DNA of 51,559 nt from Gracilibacter sp. BRH_c7a (GTDB taxonomy: Bacteria > Bacillota > Desulfitobacteriia > Desulfitobacteriales > Syntrophobotulaceae): positions 1 to 51,559 of the forward strand of contig LOEZ01000086.1 in the NCBI GenBank assembly GCA_001516055.1. The letters run 5' to 3'. Of this stretch, positions 24,369 to 33,674 are shown piece by piece (within the stretch, counting starts at the first letter, position 1; each line of letters starts with the position of its first letter). The position numbers and the translations under genes were made by a program. A model generated the notes under the pieces. It was not told the DNA's origin. It worked only from the letters and a program-made list of their open reading frames with translations, and searched no databases.

Positions 24369-27035
24369 ATCTTTCAATAGCCCCAACTGCTGGGCGTGGG
24401 CCACTGCCTGAGTACGGCTAGCCACTCCTAACTTGCCAAATATATTCTTTACGTGCCATTTAACTGTGCCAAGTGAAATAAATAGCTTCACTCCAATTTC
24501 TTCGTTAGAGAGTCCGGTTGCTAACAAACTTAGAACCTCCAACTCACGTAGACTTAAAGTTTCGATCATCTGTGAATCACGTAAGGATGAAGTGGAGGAA
24601 GTTAACGGAGTGCGCAGCTTTTCAGATTGGTGGGTGAAGTGACCTAAGAGAGAGGTAATGAACTCCGGTCTTACAGACTCAACGGCAAGCAGCAATTCCT
24701 TTACTTCGGATCCTTCACTTAGAAATGGACGTACGTATCCTTCGGCAGCTGCAAAATTTAGTGCTTCCTTCATAGATTCGAGGGCTTCTTGCTGATGGCC
24801 CATAGCCTGTAGCACTAAAGAAGAGACAATATTTACATAAACCAATCTGCCGTATCTTCCTCTTTCCTGGTCAAACTGGCGGATGTTATTCAATATCTCC
24901 CAGGCCTTCTCGTACTGCCCCGCTCTGTATAACGTCCTGGCTATCACCATATAAGGTATCTCTTTGAAAGAGGTAATGTTGTCCTCTGGATTTAAGTTGG
25001 AGGACTGAGCCCAGGCCATAGCCCCTGCTAAATCTCCCTTTTTTAACATCAGATGTACTTCGAAAGCTTTGAATCTATCCCAGATGATTGGGAAAGCTTT
25101 CGAATCGGTATTGGCCTTAGCTTTCTGAAGCAGATCCCATGCCTTCGGTATATCGCCTGAAGCATAGTAGACCAGGGCAAGTGTCTGCTCAGCATCGCCA
25201 CCTAGAATTCTGTTTAACCCTACACTTTGACTGGCTCTAATTCCCTGTTCCAAGGAATACCGTGCCTCCTCTAGGTTGTTACCTTCATATTGGAGAATTC
25301 CTAAAGGTATATATAACAATTTTGCCATTGGCAGAGGTTTGCCTTGGCTATCGACATATTGATTTAAGGCCTGGTTGCACAGTTCAATTGACTCTCTGCG
25401 TCCGCCCTGTATTACTAAATTCATGGTGATATCCAGCAAGGCAGCAAGACATGTAAACATGTGTCCGGCATTACGTGCCGTGTCATAAACCATATATAAA
25501 GTCACTGTAGACTCTGGCATTGGGTCACTCTTTCTTTGAGCATGACCAAGGGACATAAGCGCAATTTCTCGAAAAAAAGGATCTTGGTCTCCAAGCTTCT
25601 CTATTGCCATTAATGCAATCTCTTTAGTTTGCGGATCTTCACGATAATTAGCAATCCAACCTCTTAGTGCTAATAATCTCCCCTCTGCCAAAGGGTCATT
25701 GTTTAAGAGCAGAATTTGCTCAGTTCTTTGCAGAAAGTTTGCTGCCTCTTCGCTTTTACCCAGTAAAAATAACGACCAAGCTTTATAACTTGCTATTTCA
25801 CTATTTGTATCTACAAATTCATCAGGCAGCAAATTGAGCCAATCTAAGAGGGTGACCACTTCTCCCCGTTGAAATACGCGAGTAGCAAGAGTCTTGAGTA
25901 CATCACCCGCAAAATCGTAAGCCCTGGCTGCTAGAGCATATTTGATACCTTCTTCCGGGAAGCCATTGTTAGTGAACCAATGCGCGGCCCGCTGTTGAAT
26001 GGCGATACGTTCCGATTTAGGTAATTCCGTACGTAGGAACTCGGCAAAAAGATGATGATACCTGTACCAACGACACTCATTGTCCAATGGAATCAAAAAC
26101 AGGTTAGCTTGTTCCAACTGGTTAATAATCTCTGAGGCGTTACATTGATCAGTTAGCGTATCACCCAATTCCGCATTAAATCGATCCACGACAGCAGTGC
26201 GGGTAAGAAACACGCGCATTTCTGGATCGGTGCGTTCGATAACCTCTTCCATAAGATAGTCGATAATATAGCGGTGATTACCGCTAAAAGATTTAATAAA
26301 CTCGCTCACCTGTTCTGGAGCCCATCCCTTGATTGAAAGAGCGGCGAGCTGCAATCCAGCAATCCAACCTTCGGTGCGTGCTTCAAGTGCCGCGATCTCC
26401 TCATCTTTCAGCTTGATGCTGGCAGAAGTCGAGAAGAAGTTTCCCGTTTCTGCTAAATCAAAGCGCAAATCATCCATGCGAATTTCCGTCATTTGGTTGC
26501 GAACTCGTAATCTGGGTAGGGAAAGTGCCGGATCTTCTCGCGTTATCATCACCAGATGTAGGCAGGGAGGATGATGATCCAGTAAAGTCTGGACTGCTTG
26601 AAGAATAGATTTATTTTTTATCATATGAAAATCATCTAAGACCAGAATGAAACGTTTAGATATCGTCAGTATTTCATTAAGAAGAGTAAAAACAATAGCT
26701 TGAATCGGTAGCATGCCGGATCCGGATAACATTCTTGCGGCCTCTTGTCCCATATTTATATCCACTTTTTGTAATGCTGCAATCAAGTAAGAAAAAAACT
26801 TAACAGGGTCATTATCCTGTTCATCAAGGGAAATCCAAGCCTGATTGCAGTCAAGTTGCTCAAACCAATTTGAGACTAAAGTTGTCTTACCATAACCTGC
26901 GGGAGCTGCAATCAGGGAAAACGGTTTACCTGATTGCAGTCCTTCATCAAGAAGTTCTAATAGTTTCGAACGTTGAATGAAACCTGAGCGAGGTTTTGGA
27001 ATATAAAGTTTGGTTTTAAGAAGTGCATTTGACAT
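24360..27035 (-). CDS. MalT-like LuxR family transcriptional regulator
   Basis: An 891-residue regulator of the large ATP-binding LuxR (LAL/MalT) class. The N-terminal STAND NTPase has Walker A AAPAGYGKTTLV (about 43-54) and a VLDDFH Walker B; a helical TPR-like middle follows (about 340-800); the C-terminal LuxR HTH is LSLRELEVLSLLATG...TVKWHVKNIFGKLGV (about 828-875). ATP plus an inducer normally drives activation. A G-rich ribosome site precedes ATG. It lies downstream of a terminator after the small membrane cluster it may control. Confidence 0.9.
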   Translation of the reverse strand: MSNALLKTKLYIPKPRSGFIQRSKLLELLDEGLQSGKPFSLIAAPAGYGKTTLVSNWFEQLDCNQAWISLDEQDNDPVKFFSYLIAALQKVDINMGQEAARMLSGSGMLPIQAIVFTLLNEILTISKRFILVLDDFHMIKNKSILQAVQTLLDHHPPCLHLVMITREDPALSLPRLRVRNQMTEIRMDDLRFDLAETGNFFSTSASIKLKDEEIAALEARTEGWIAGLQLAALSIKGWAPEQVSEFIKSFSGNHRYIIDYLMEEVIERTDPEMRVFLTRTAVVDRFNAELGDTLTDQCNASEIINQLEQANLFLIPLDNECRWYRYHHLFAEFLRTELPKSERIAIQQRAAHWFTNNGFPEEGIKYALAARAYDFAGDVLKTLATRVFQRGEVVTLLDWLNLLPDEFVDTNSEIASYKAWSLFLLGKSEEAANFLQRTEQILLLNNDPLAEGRLLALRGWIANYREDPQTKEIALMAIEKLGDQDPFFREIALMSLGHAQRKSDPMPESTVTLYMVYDTARNAGHMFTCLAALLDITMNLVIQGGRRESIELCNQALNQYVDSQGKPLPMAKLLYIPLGILQYEGNNLEEARYSLEQGIRASQSVGLNRILGGDAEQTLALVYYASGDIPKAWDLLQKAKANTDSKAFPIIWDRFKAFEVHLMLKKGDLAGAMAWAQSSNLNPEDNITSFKEIPYMVIARTLYRAGQYEKAWEILNNIRQFDQERGRYGRLVYVNIVSSLVLQAMGHQQEALESMKEALNFAAAEGYVRPFLSEGSEVKELLLAVESVRPEFITSLLGHFTHQSEKLRTPLTSSTSSLRDSQMIETLSLRELEVLSLLATGLSNEEIGVKLFISLGTVKWHVKNIFGKLGVASRTQAVAHAQQLGLLKDLF

Positions 27036-27122
27036 CTCAATTAGCCCCCTTGTATTTCCTATCTTATTATTCTTACAACAAGGGTATTTTCCTTCTATTA
27101 TTTATGAAATATGTCAAAAAAA

Positions 27123-27155
27123 GGCTGTCCCATATCAATCTGATATGGGACAGCC
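27123..27155 (-). terminator. Strong minus-strand terminator
   Basis: A perfect 15-bp stem (GGCTGTCCCATATCA with its complement) and 3-nt loop, followed on the minus strand by TTTTTTT. It ends the three-gene cluster 27175-28569 before the LuxR gene. Confidence 0.9.
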
Positions 27156-27174
27156 TGTCTCATATTTAAAAGTA

Positions 27175-27381
27175 TTAAGCACGAACGTATTTGAAATAGA
27201 GCATACCAATGGTTAAAATAGTTATAACGACTGTCGCAACTCCCAGAGTAACGTGAAAGTTAATTGCATCTTCAGGAATAGCCAGGTTGGCCTTCTGCGT
27301 TTTTATCCAGAGACCACAAATCAGTACTGATAGTAGGGAAAGACCTGATAATGAGGACATTATAATTGTAATAAGTTTCAT
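27175..27381 (-). CDS. Small two-helix membrane protein
   Basis: A 68-residue hydrophobic protein with two predicted membrane segments (about 5-25 and 43-63), separated by WIKTQKANLAIPEDAINFH. GGAGGGG precedes the ATG by 5-6 nt. It belongs to a minus-strand group with the 66-residue and SRPBCC genes and is followed by a strong terminator. The family is unknown to me. Confidence 0.65.
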   Translation of the reverse strand: MKLITIIMSSLSGLSLLSVLICGLWIKTQKANLAIPEDAINFHVTLGVATVVITILTIGMLYFKYVRA

Positions 27382-27441
27382 TTTTACCCCTCCAATTTTT
27401 TAAATGTTTGATTAGCCACCTATAGCATTTGGTTATAGATA

Positions 27442-27642
27442 TCAATTCTTTCGTTTTACCGACAACAACTGTAAACCCATATCCCTAATCCTATTTAAGA
27501 TACCATGTAATGCGGACTGATCCGCTACCTCCCCAGCTAGAAGGCTTTTACCTTCAGGAAGCTGGGTTATTTTAAGTCCTGCAAACCAGTCTTCCCGACG
27601 TTGGTCAATGTGACCCTGAATAATAATCTCGTAATATTCCAT
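27442..27642 (-). CDS. Conserved 66-residue protein
   Basis: A 66-residue soluble protein starting MEYYEIIIQGHID, with GLKITQLPEGKSLLAG, DQSALHGILNRIRDMGL and LLSVKR. I recognise it as a small protein type of unknown function that recurs in several bacterial phyla, often near membrane genes and LuxR-type regulators; this is recall, not a search. GGAGGGAG lies 7 nt before ATG. It lies between the membrane protein and SRPBCC genes. Confidence 0.7.
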   Translation of the reverse strand: MEYYEIIIQGHIDQRREDWFAGLKITQLPEGKSLLAGEVADQSALHGILNRIRDMGLQLLSVKRKN

Positions 27643-27681
27643 CTGCTCACTCCCTCCAATTTACCATTTATGTGTTCTTAT

Positions 27682-28569
27682 TTAGTTCTCTGTTATTCTT
27701 TTTCTAAAGAAATTCTGAAGATTAAATAGTTTCCAAAGTACTAAGAGTTCCAACCCGACTCCGACCCAAATCGGCAAAGGAGAAAACCAAGTTAATAGCC
27801 AGACCACACCTGCAGCTAAGGCTGTAAACCATCTCTTTAACGTAAGTTGACGAACGAGCATTGATAATAAAGTTACTGTAAAGATCAGAGCAGTTAAAAC
27901 GTAAATTAAAACTTCGATGTTATGTTTAGACATAGGTTCTATTTGATTTTCAACCCTCCCTTTCACGCCCTGCAAAATCTCACGAACAGCAAGATAGTCT
28001 GTAAATTCGGTGAATAAGTCAAGAGAAAGCAGACTTGGATCTGTCCAGTGGAAAGACCAGCGAATGCGGCTGACCAAACGAGTATGGTCTTTATCTACAG
28101 GATATAACCCCCATAAAAAACTGCCTTTCTGGTTCGTTCCAGTCCAGATGATATGGCGGTTTGGTTCAATCTCATAGAAAACCATTCGGGCTACAGAACT
28201 GATCGGAACTTCATCGCCAACCTTAAATTGTTGGAATTGCGGCAGGATGCGGTTAGCACTTTGAATCCCCAGTGGACTACCGATATTCTCCACAATATCG
28301 TAACCATAATACCCGGCTCGACCATATCCCATCTGTAGCAGCCAAGGCCAAATTTCTTCCGCTGAACCTGAGATGGTTATAGCCCGCGTAGCGAAGAATT
28401 CTGGATCGGAATCCAAATGATCGCCAGGCATAGCCTGGGTTAATTCTTGATCCGTCGCACCCCAATGAAGCTGATAAGGGCGTGCCCAAAGCATATAGGC
28501 AGCCATAATTAAGGCGAGCAACACCAGCGCAGCCAATAGCCTCTTAAAGAATCTGGATACAGAAGTCAT
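27682..28569 (-). CDS. Membrane-anchored SRPBCC family protein
   Basis: A 295-residue protein with an N-terminal membrane helix (about 9-28), a START/SRPBCC-like soluble domain (about 55-205; ISGSAEEIWPWLLQMGYGRAGYYG, FYEIEPNRHIIWTG) and two to three C-terminal membrane segments (about 220-285). The start ATG at 28569 is preceded by a GGGGGG tract; the longer TTG-started frame to 28593 overlaps it. It would bind a hydrophobic ligand at the membrane. It is the first gene of a minus-strand group. Confidence 0.75.
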   Translation of the reverse strand: MTSVSRFFKRLLAALVLLALIMAAYMLWARPYQLHWGATDQELTQAMPGDHLDSDPEFFATRAITISGSAEEIWPWLLQMGYGRAGYYGYDIVENIGSPLGIQSANRILPQFQQFKVGDEVPISSVARMVFYEIEPNRHIIWTGTNQKGSFLWGLYPVDKDHTRLVSRIRWSFHWTDPSLLSLDLFTEFTDYLAVREILQGVKGRVENQIEPMSKHNIEVLIYVLTALIFTVTLLSMLVRQLTLKRWFTALAAGVVWLLTWFSPLPIWVGVGLELLVLWKLFNLQNFFRKRITEN

Positions 28570-28645
28570 CCTTAAGTCCCCCCAATTAAACAAAAAATAC
28601 TTACACCATATTTATAAACCTTTTGCGTAAGTAGAGGGCCTCTCT

Positions 28646-28683
28646 AAAGTAGGGTTTTGCAACTATCCGAAAGTAGGGTTTTT
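28646..28683. promoter_or_regulatory. Direct repeat, probable regulator boxes
   Basis: AAAGTAGGGTTTT occurs at 28646-28658 and again at 28670-28682, 24 bp apart, with a weaker AAGTAGAGGG at about 28629-28638. They lie upstream of the SRPBCC gene on the minus strand. Tandem boxes are typical for MalT-like activators, so the LuxR protein at 24360-27035 is the candidate ligand. Confidence 0.5.
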
Positions 28684-28821
28684 GGTACGTGGACGGGACA
28701 AAGAGATAGGTAGTATTCTATCCGCTCATCCGGCTGAATAGGATAAAGTATACATTTTGGTTTAAGCATTAGACCCATTGATAGAGTCTGCAATTGGGAT
28801 TTAAATAGTCAGGGAGGACTT

Positions 28822-29901
28822 ATGAAAAAAATAGCTTTATTTCTAATCATATTGCTAATTATAGCTTTTATTGTAGGATGTAATAATACTGAAAAAAGTG
28901 CGCCTGTAAGTCAGCAAGCAGATTCAGTGACAAGTGAAAGAGAGCCAGAAACAGAAAGTACAGAAATAGAAAACACAGACGCAGAGAAAGAACAGGCTGA
29001 TTTTGAAAAGTACAAAGGCGATTGGAAGCTAAAAGTAGAGGGGAATGAAGACCTTTATCGTATAACTTCCTTAGAAGAGTATTTTGGGTCAACCGGGATA
29101 AGTATTACTGAAATAAATAATGGTGAAGTAAAAGGCCGTATTTATTCCATACAGGGAGCACCAAGTTACCGTCAGGCTGAAGTATCTTTTTCCGGCAAAA
29201 TAGAAGATGGAAAACTAAAGGCTGTTTATGAGGATGAAGCCTGGGAGTATTCCGGGAATATAGAATTGACCTTTGGTGAAGACATGATTGCGGCCAAGAT
29301 AACCAGGAACGAGATGAAAATTGTTTCACTGTGGGGAATACCGGAAGGAGAATTCACTTTTCTAAAACCAATCGAAACAGAAAAAGTAAACATCTCAGAT
29401 CAAGAAAAGGAAACTTTAGAACAGTTTTTATTCCCTACTGCTAAAGACGCAATCAAGCCATTTGCTGAAGGTGACTTAACTGACGAGATGGTTATAAATT
29501 TTGTCGGTTATAATCTGGCGTTAGGTTTTCTTGATATAAGTGAATTTGGTAATAAAGTAGAAGGAAACGCTGAGATTGTATTTGATGAGTCCGTAATGAA
29601 TGATTTAGCGGTGAAGTACTTTGGAGTAGAAGTTAAGGAACACAAAACTTATGAGATAGTGACTTATGAAAAAGGAAAGTATACCGTGCCTGCTTTAGGC
29701 GGAGTAACAGAGCATCCTCAAGTCCGGCTTTTGATTAAAGACAAAGAAAACGATGGTGTCTATTACGCAATTGTTGATTATGTATTTGAATATCCGGAAG
29801 AAGGAGAAAAGCTCGAGTACCAGCATCTTATCAAACTGCAAGAGGACAATAACTATACCATAAAAGCTATTATAGAAAATGAATCACCTCTAAACTTTTA
29901 A
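28822..29901 (+). CDS. Lipoprotein of unknown function
   Basis: A 359-residue secreted protein with signal peptide and lipobox (IVGC, Cys 20), a low-complexity Glu/Thr/Ser-rich linker (about 25-60), and a mixed region with GDWKLKVEG and strand-rich turns (about 65-185), then a C-terminal half (195-359). GGGAGGACTT precedes ATG. I do not recognise a family. A strong terminator follows 29 nt after the stop. Confidence 0.75.
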   Translation: MKKIALFLIILLIIAFIVGCNNTEKSAPVSQQADSVTSEREPETESTEIENTDAEKEQADFEKYKGDWKLKVEGNEDLYRITSLEEYFGSTGISITEINNGEVKGRIYSIQGAPSYRQAEVSFSGKIEDGKLKAVYEDEAWEYSGNIELTFGEDMIAAKITRNEMKIVSLWGIPEGEFTFLKPIETEKVNISDQEKETLEQFLFPTAKDAIKPFAEGDLTDEMVINFVGYNLALGFLDISEFGNKVEGNAEIVFDESVMNDLAVKYFGVEVKEHKTYEIVTYEKGKYTVPALGGVTEHPQVRLLIKDKENDGVYYAIVDYVFEYPEEGEKLEYQHLIKLQEDNNYTIKAIIENESPLNF

Positions 29902-29929
29902 ATTGCTTCTATCTACCCCAGCGAAAACC

Positions 29930-29970
29930 AAAGCCGTTTGCTTTATTAAGATTAAAGCAGGCGGCTTTTT
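29930..29970 (+). terminator. Terminator after lipoprotein gene
   Basis: AAAGCCG-TT-TGCTTTA pairs with TAAAGCA-GG-CGGCTTT and continues into a T run. It is a clear rho-independent terminator. Confidence 0.85.
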
Positions 29971-29990
29971 GAAACTTACTTCTGCCTTAG

Positions 29991-30311
29991 CGACATATCT
30001 CCTCGGATTTACTCAGGGGACATACGGATACGATTATCTTGAAGCTATTGATAAGCGGCGATAAATATGGCTATGAAATATCGAAATTGATACATTCTAA
30101 TTCTAGTGGAGAGTATGACCTTAAGGAGGCTACTATGTATTCGAGCCTGAAGAGGCTGGAGAGTGATGGTGGTATAGCTTCATACTGGGGTGATGAGACT
30201 CAGGGCGGAAGAAGAAAGTACTATAAGATTACTGAAAAAGGAAAAAGAACTTATTCTGAAAACAAAAGAAATTGGGAGTCAGCAAAGCGTATTCTAGACC
30301 AATTACTATAG
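29991..30311 (+). pseudogene. PadR family regulator lacking its start
   Basis: The open frame contains nearly the whole winged-helix PadR domain, beginning ISSDLLRGHTDTIIL and continuing through GYEISKLI, ATMYSSLKRLES and GGRRKYYKITEKG. Normal homologues begin with Met one or two residues before this first motif. Here an in-frame TAG (29988-29990) stands there and no ATG, GTG or ribosome site is present. TTG at 30039 would remove the first helix. It is followed by a truncated partner gene, so the pair is decayed. Confidence 0.6.
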
Positions 30312-30332
30312 AAGAAAGGTGGCACTCAAATA

Positions 30333-30452
30333 ATGAATAAAAAATTGAAAAAATATTTAGACGGGTTATTTTTATCCTATGAGGATTTAAATACGGTCAA
30401 GGAATTATCCTTTTTATCTCGCTCAATGAAAAAAACTTGTACTAATGTCTGA
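30333..30452 (+). pseudogene. Truncated PadR-partner membrane protein gene (DUF1700-like)
   Basis: A 39-residue frame starting MNKKLKKYLDGLFLSYEDL, which matches the beginning of the DUF1700-type membrane protein usually encoded after PadR regulators. After TVKEL the similarity stops and the frame ends quickly (FLSRSMKKTCTNV), with no membrane segments. This looks like an internal deletion. AAAGGTGG precedes the ATG. Confidence 0.55.
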
Positions 30453-30473
30453 GTAGCCTTCTTTGAAGGCTAC
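30453..30473 (+). terminator. Terminator after decayed PadR pair
   Basis: GTAGCCTTC-TTT-GAAGGCTAC, a perfect 9-bp stem, followed by TTTCGTGTTT. It directly abuts the truncated frame. Confidence 0.75.
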
Positions 30474-30502
30474 TTTCGTGTTTGCAATAATAAATAGCAT
30501 AT

Positions 30503-30560
30503 TGACCGTTGGTCACTAAAATGTTATTGTTATACTAACCGAAGGTCAGTATAACAATAA
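30503..30560 (+). promoter_or_regulatory. Extended -10 promoter with two TetR-type operators
   Basis: TGACCGTTGGTCA (30503-30515) and TAACCGAAGGTCA (30536-30548) are palindromes 33 bp apart. The second is embedded in a 37-base near-perfect palindrome with 17-nt arms (30524-30540 and 30544-30560). TGTTATACT at about 30528-30536 is an extended -10 overlapped by it. Autorepression by the TetR protein is likely. Confidence 0.75.
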
Positions 30561-30573
30561 GGAGATAATGCCT

Positions 30574-31185
30574 ATGCCGTTACAGCTTTATGACAAAGAA
30601 AAAATATTGGACGCTTGTTTTGATGTGTTTGCCCGATATGGATATGCTAATACCTCGACCACAATGCTGGCAGATGCGGCCGGTATATCCAAAGCACTGA
30701 TCTTTCACCATTTTAAGAGCAAGAAAGAGCTGTATCTAAGCGTTTTGGACAGATGCATCGAAAAAGGAAGGATTGAAATGGGTTTTGATACACTATTGGA
30801 AAACCAGGATTTTTTTGCAGCCAAAGAAAAATTCAGTATAGTCAAATTCCATTATTATAAGAGCAATCCTGGTTTAATGAGAATTATGAGAGAAGCTTTT
30901 TATGCGACACCGGATGAACTTAAAATGGAGATTCAAGCAAAGTATGGAATGCTGCTTGCCAATAATGAAAAAGAATGGAAACGTTTATTCGCAAAGGTTT
31001 CTCTTCGAGAAGATGTGGATCGCGAACAGGCTTTCAGACTAGTCATGCTCACCCTGGATTATTTCGATAACAAGTATTTATTAGAAATAGAGAATACCGA
31101 TGATTTGGAAGAAACCTATCTTCGGGACTTCCTTGAAGAAAGGAACAGTTTTCTTGCTATGATTCGCTTTGGTATTGAAAAGTAA
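30574..31185 (+). CDS. TetR/AcrR family transcriptional regulator
   Basis: A 203-residue TetR protein. The N-terminal HTH is ILDACFDVFARYGYANTS...LADAAGISKALIFHHFKSKKELYL (about 10-55), followed by a helical ligand domain. The ATG at 30574 has AAGGAG 9 nt upstream; 30568 is too close to the site. It is followed by the PEP-utilising enzyme gene 16 nt downstream, so it is probably the local repressor of both. Ligand unknown. Confidence 0.9.
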   Translation: MPLQLYDKEKILDACFDVFARYGYANTSTTMLADAAGISKALIFHHFKSKKELYLSVLDRCIEKGRIEMGFDTLLENQDFFAAKEKFSIVKFHYYKSNPGLMRIMREAFYATPDELKMEIQAKYGMLLANNEKEWKRLFAKVSLREDVDREQAFRLVMLTLDYFDNKYLLEIENTDDLEETYLRDFLEERNSFLAMIRFGIEK

Positions 31186-31201
31186 AGAAAGGAGTGCTTA
31201 G

Positions 31202-33583
31202 ATGATGAATATGGTTATAGGCTTTCAAGATTTGACTCCTAAGCTTCAAGTCTTGGCAGGCGGAAAAGGCGGTATGCTGGCAAAGATGTTCCAGGGCGGA
31301 TATCCCGTGCCGGAAGGTTTTGTTGTTTTGCCGGCGGCTTTTCAGGGAGAAGAGCTGAATAAGAAAGCTTGGGACGAGATACTCATCTTTCTGAACACAA
31401 TCCGAAAGAACAATGAAGGAGTGCTGTTTGCGGTTAGATCCTCCGCCTTAAGCGAGGATTCAGCTCAAGCCTCCTTTGCAGGTGAATTTGAAACCGTTCT
31501 CAATGTGGGAACGGATCATGAGATACATGAAGCCATCTATACGGTTTATAGATCAAGGCAGTCGGAAAGAGTACAGGCCTACAGCACTGCTCAAGGCATT
31601 GATCAAGCTCATCATATTGCTATAGTTGTTCAGTTGATGGTGCCGTCGGAAATCTCAGGGGTATTGTTTACCGCCGATCCGATCACAGGGAGTTTCGCCG
31701 GCATGATCGGGAACTATGTACACGGGCTGGGGGAACAGCTTGTCTCCGGAGAAGTAAATGCCTATGATTTTACATTAAGCAGACCGAAGGGCAAATATCA
31801 TGGTCCTGACGAGTTTAAGAAATATGCCGATAACCTATATCGCTATGCAGCCAAGCTGGAGAAGGAACTGGAAAGTCCCCAGGATATAGAATGGGCTGTA
31901 GCCAAAGGAAAACTTTATATCCTGCAGGCAAGACCGATAACTACCTTAATAGCGGGAAATCTCGACACCTATGACATCAACGAAAGTTTAGCCCGCGATG
32001 ACCTTTGGGTCAATACCAATGTGGGAGAGGCAATCCCTGATGTTATTTCTCCTCTTTCCTGGAGTATTGTAAGGGCTCTGGACGTTGATTCTACTGTTAT
32101 TCCCGGATATTACCTGTGGTCCGGTAATATCTGTGGAAGGATTTACTCCAATATCGGCCAGCGTTTATCCGCCATAATCGCCATGTATGGGAGTGTGAAA
32201 TTCGGGCTGAAAATTCTTAGCGAAATATTTGGCCAAATGCCAGACGGATTAACCATCCCTGTCAGTCCATATACAAGGATGGGCGTCTTAAAATTAATGT
32301 TACCCAGAATCAAACACTACTTCAAAAAGTACCGAGAAACTTCTAAAAGCATGACCCAATATATCCAGGACACTCCGGATTGGTGCAGAAGGACGACGGA
32401 AGAGATAAAAACAATCAATAATAAGGAAGAACTGCTGGCCTTATGGAAAAGTGAGCTTGAACCCTATAATACGAAAGCCTGGTGGGGTCTGTTAACTGGC
32501 GGGACCAATGCTGTGATCGCGTTAACCTTGAGTAAGAAGCTTGCTAAGCTGGTGGGAACTGAAGATGGGAACACCCTTTTATCTAACCTAAGGGGAGATT
32601 CAGAGCTGGCCAGTCTTGGACCAGTCGTGGGCATATCCAAGGTCCTTAAAGGGGAAATGAGCCGTGAGGAGTACCTTAGGCAGAATGGTCATCGAGGACC
32701 TCATGAGTTTGAGTTATCAATCACGGATCCTACGGAGGATGTGAATTGGTTGGAACGACAGATTGAAGAATTTAAAAAGTCGGATACGGATGCAGATGAA
32801 CTTCTGCAGAAGCAGCATACTCAATACGAAGCTGCAAGGAAGAGATTTGGACAGCGTTATCCGAATAAAGTAAAATGGCTGGAAAAACAAACAGCTAAAG
32901 CATCGGCAAGTGCCCGTATCAGAGAAGCGGCCCGTTCAGAGTTCGTAAGGGTATTTAGAGTGATCCGCGCCTTTGCCCTTAAAACTGGTGAAATTACTGG
33001 CATAGGGGATGATGTCTTTTTCCTCTACATGAACGAAGTAGAGGATCTACTGTCGCCTCAAGAGTCTGAAAAAATGTCCAGGGTGGAATCCGCAATCAAG
33101 AACATCCCGGCCAGAAAAGAAAACTATGAAAAATATAAAGCATTGCCGCCATTCCCATCCGTTATCCGGGGACGATTCAATCCTAGCGAATGGGTAAAAG
33201 ATCCCAATAGAAGGATGGACTTTTATGATTCAACAAAGTCAATAGCGATCTCATCTGATTCTGAAACACTAAAGGGTTTTGCCGGAGCGGCGGGCAGGGT
33301 AGAAGGAATCGTACGTATTCTGGCAACCCCCGAAGAAGGTGCAAAGTTTCAGCCAGGGGAGATTTTGGTCGCAGCAACCACCAATGTAGGCTGGACACCT
33401 CTTTTTCCCAGAGCTGCAGCGATAGTTACCGACGTGGGTGCACCCTTATCCCATGCCGCTATTGTAGCCAGAGAGTTGGGTATTCCGGCTGTCGTAGGAT
33501 GTGGTAACGCCACGACAAGACTTAAGACAGGGGATAGAGTTCTGGTTGATGGTGGACAGGGAATTGTGTATATATTGGAATAA
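31202..33583 (+). CDS. PEP/pyruvate-binding and PEP-utilising enzyme (rifampin phosphotransferase-like)
   Basis: A 793-residue protein with the full architecture of a PEP-synthase/Rph-type enzyme: N-terminal ATP-grasp domain (LAGGKGGMLAKMFQGGYPVPEGFV, VRSSALSEDSAQASFAGEFE, VLFTADPITG, LQARPITTL), a long central helical segment (GPHEFELSITDPTEDV), and a C-terminal swivelling phosphohistidine domain (TDVGAPLSHAAIVARELGIPAVV, His about 753). It transfers phosphate between ATP, its His and an acceptor; the acceptor is unknown (antibiotic or pyruvate type). GGAG 7 nt before ATG. It is under the TetR regulator. Confidence 0.85.
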   Translation: MMNMVIGFQDLTPKLQVLAGGKGGMLAKMFQGGYPVPEGFVVLPAAFQGEELNKKAWDEILIFLNTIRKNNEGVLFAVRSSALSEDSAQASFAGEFETVLNVGTDHEIHEAIYTVYRSRQSERVQAYSTAQGIDQAHHIAIVVQLMVPSEISGVLFTADPITGSFAGMIGNYVHGLGEQLVSGEVNAYDFTLSRPKGKYHGPDEFKKYADNLYRYAAKLEKELESPQDIEWAVAKGKLYILQARPITTLIAGNLDTYDINESLARDDLWVNTNVGEAIPDVISPLSWSIVRALDVDSTVIPGYYLWSGNICGRIYSNIGQRLSAIIAMYGSVKFGLKILSEIFGQMPDGLTIPVSPYTRMGVLKLMLPRIKHYFKKYRETSKSMTQYIQDTPDWCRRTTEEIKTINNKEELLALWKSELEPYNTKAWWGLLTGGTNAVIALTLSKKLAKLVGTEDGNTLLSNLRGDSELASLGPVVGISKVLKGEMSREEYLRQNGHRGPHEFELSITDPTEDVNWLERQIEEFKKSDTDADELLQKQHTQYEAARKRFGQRYPNKVKWLEKQTAKASASARIREAARSEFVRVFRVIRAFALKTGEITGIGDDVFFLYMNEVEDLLSPQESEKMSRVESAIKNIPARKENYEKYKALPPFPSVIRGRFNPSEWVKDPNRRMDFYDSTKSIAISSDSETLKGFAGAAGRVEGIVRILATPEEGAKFQPGEILVAATTNVGWTPLFPRAAAIVTDVGAPLSHAAIVARELGIPAVVGCGNATTRLKTGDRVLVDGGQGIVYILE

Positions 33584-33674
33584 TCTCTTAATGTCTAGTT
33601 TACATCGTATATGTTTGCGCATACAACGCATTTCCATCATATTAAATTAATACTTTAGCTTAAAAGCATTCCCT

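Noticed and set aside
30039-30311. Functional PadR gene from TTG 30039
   Set aside because: This start drops the conserved first helix and there is no ribosome site; a pseudogene is more likely.
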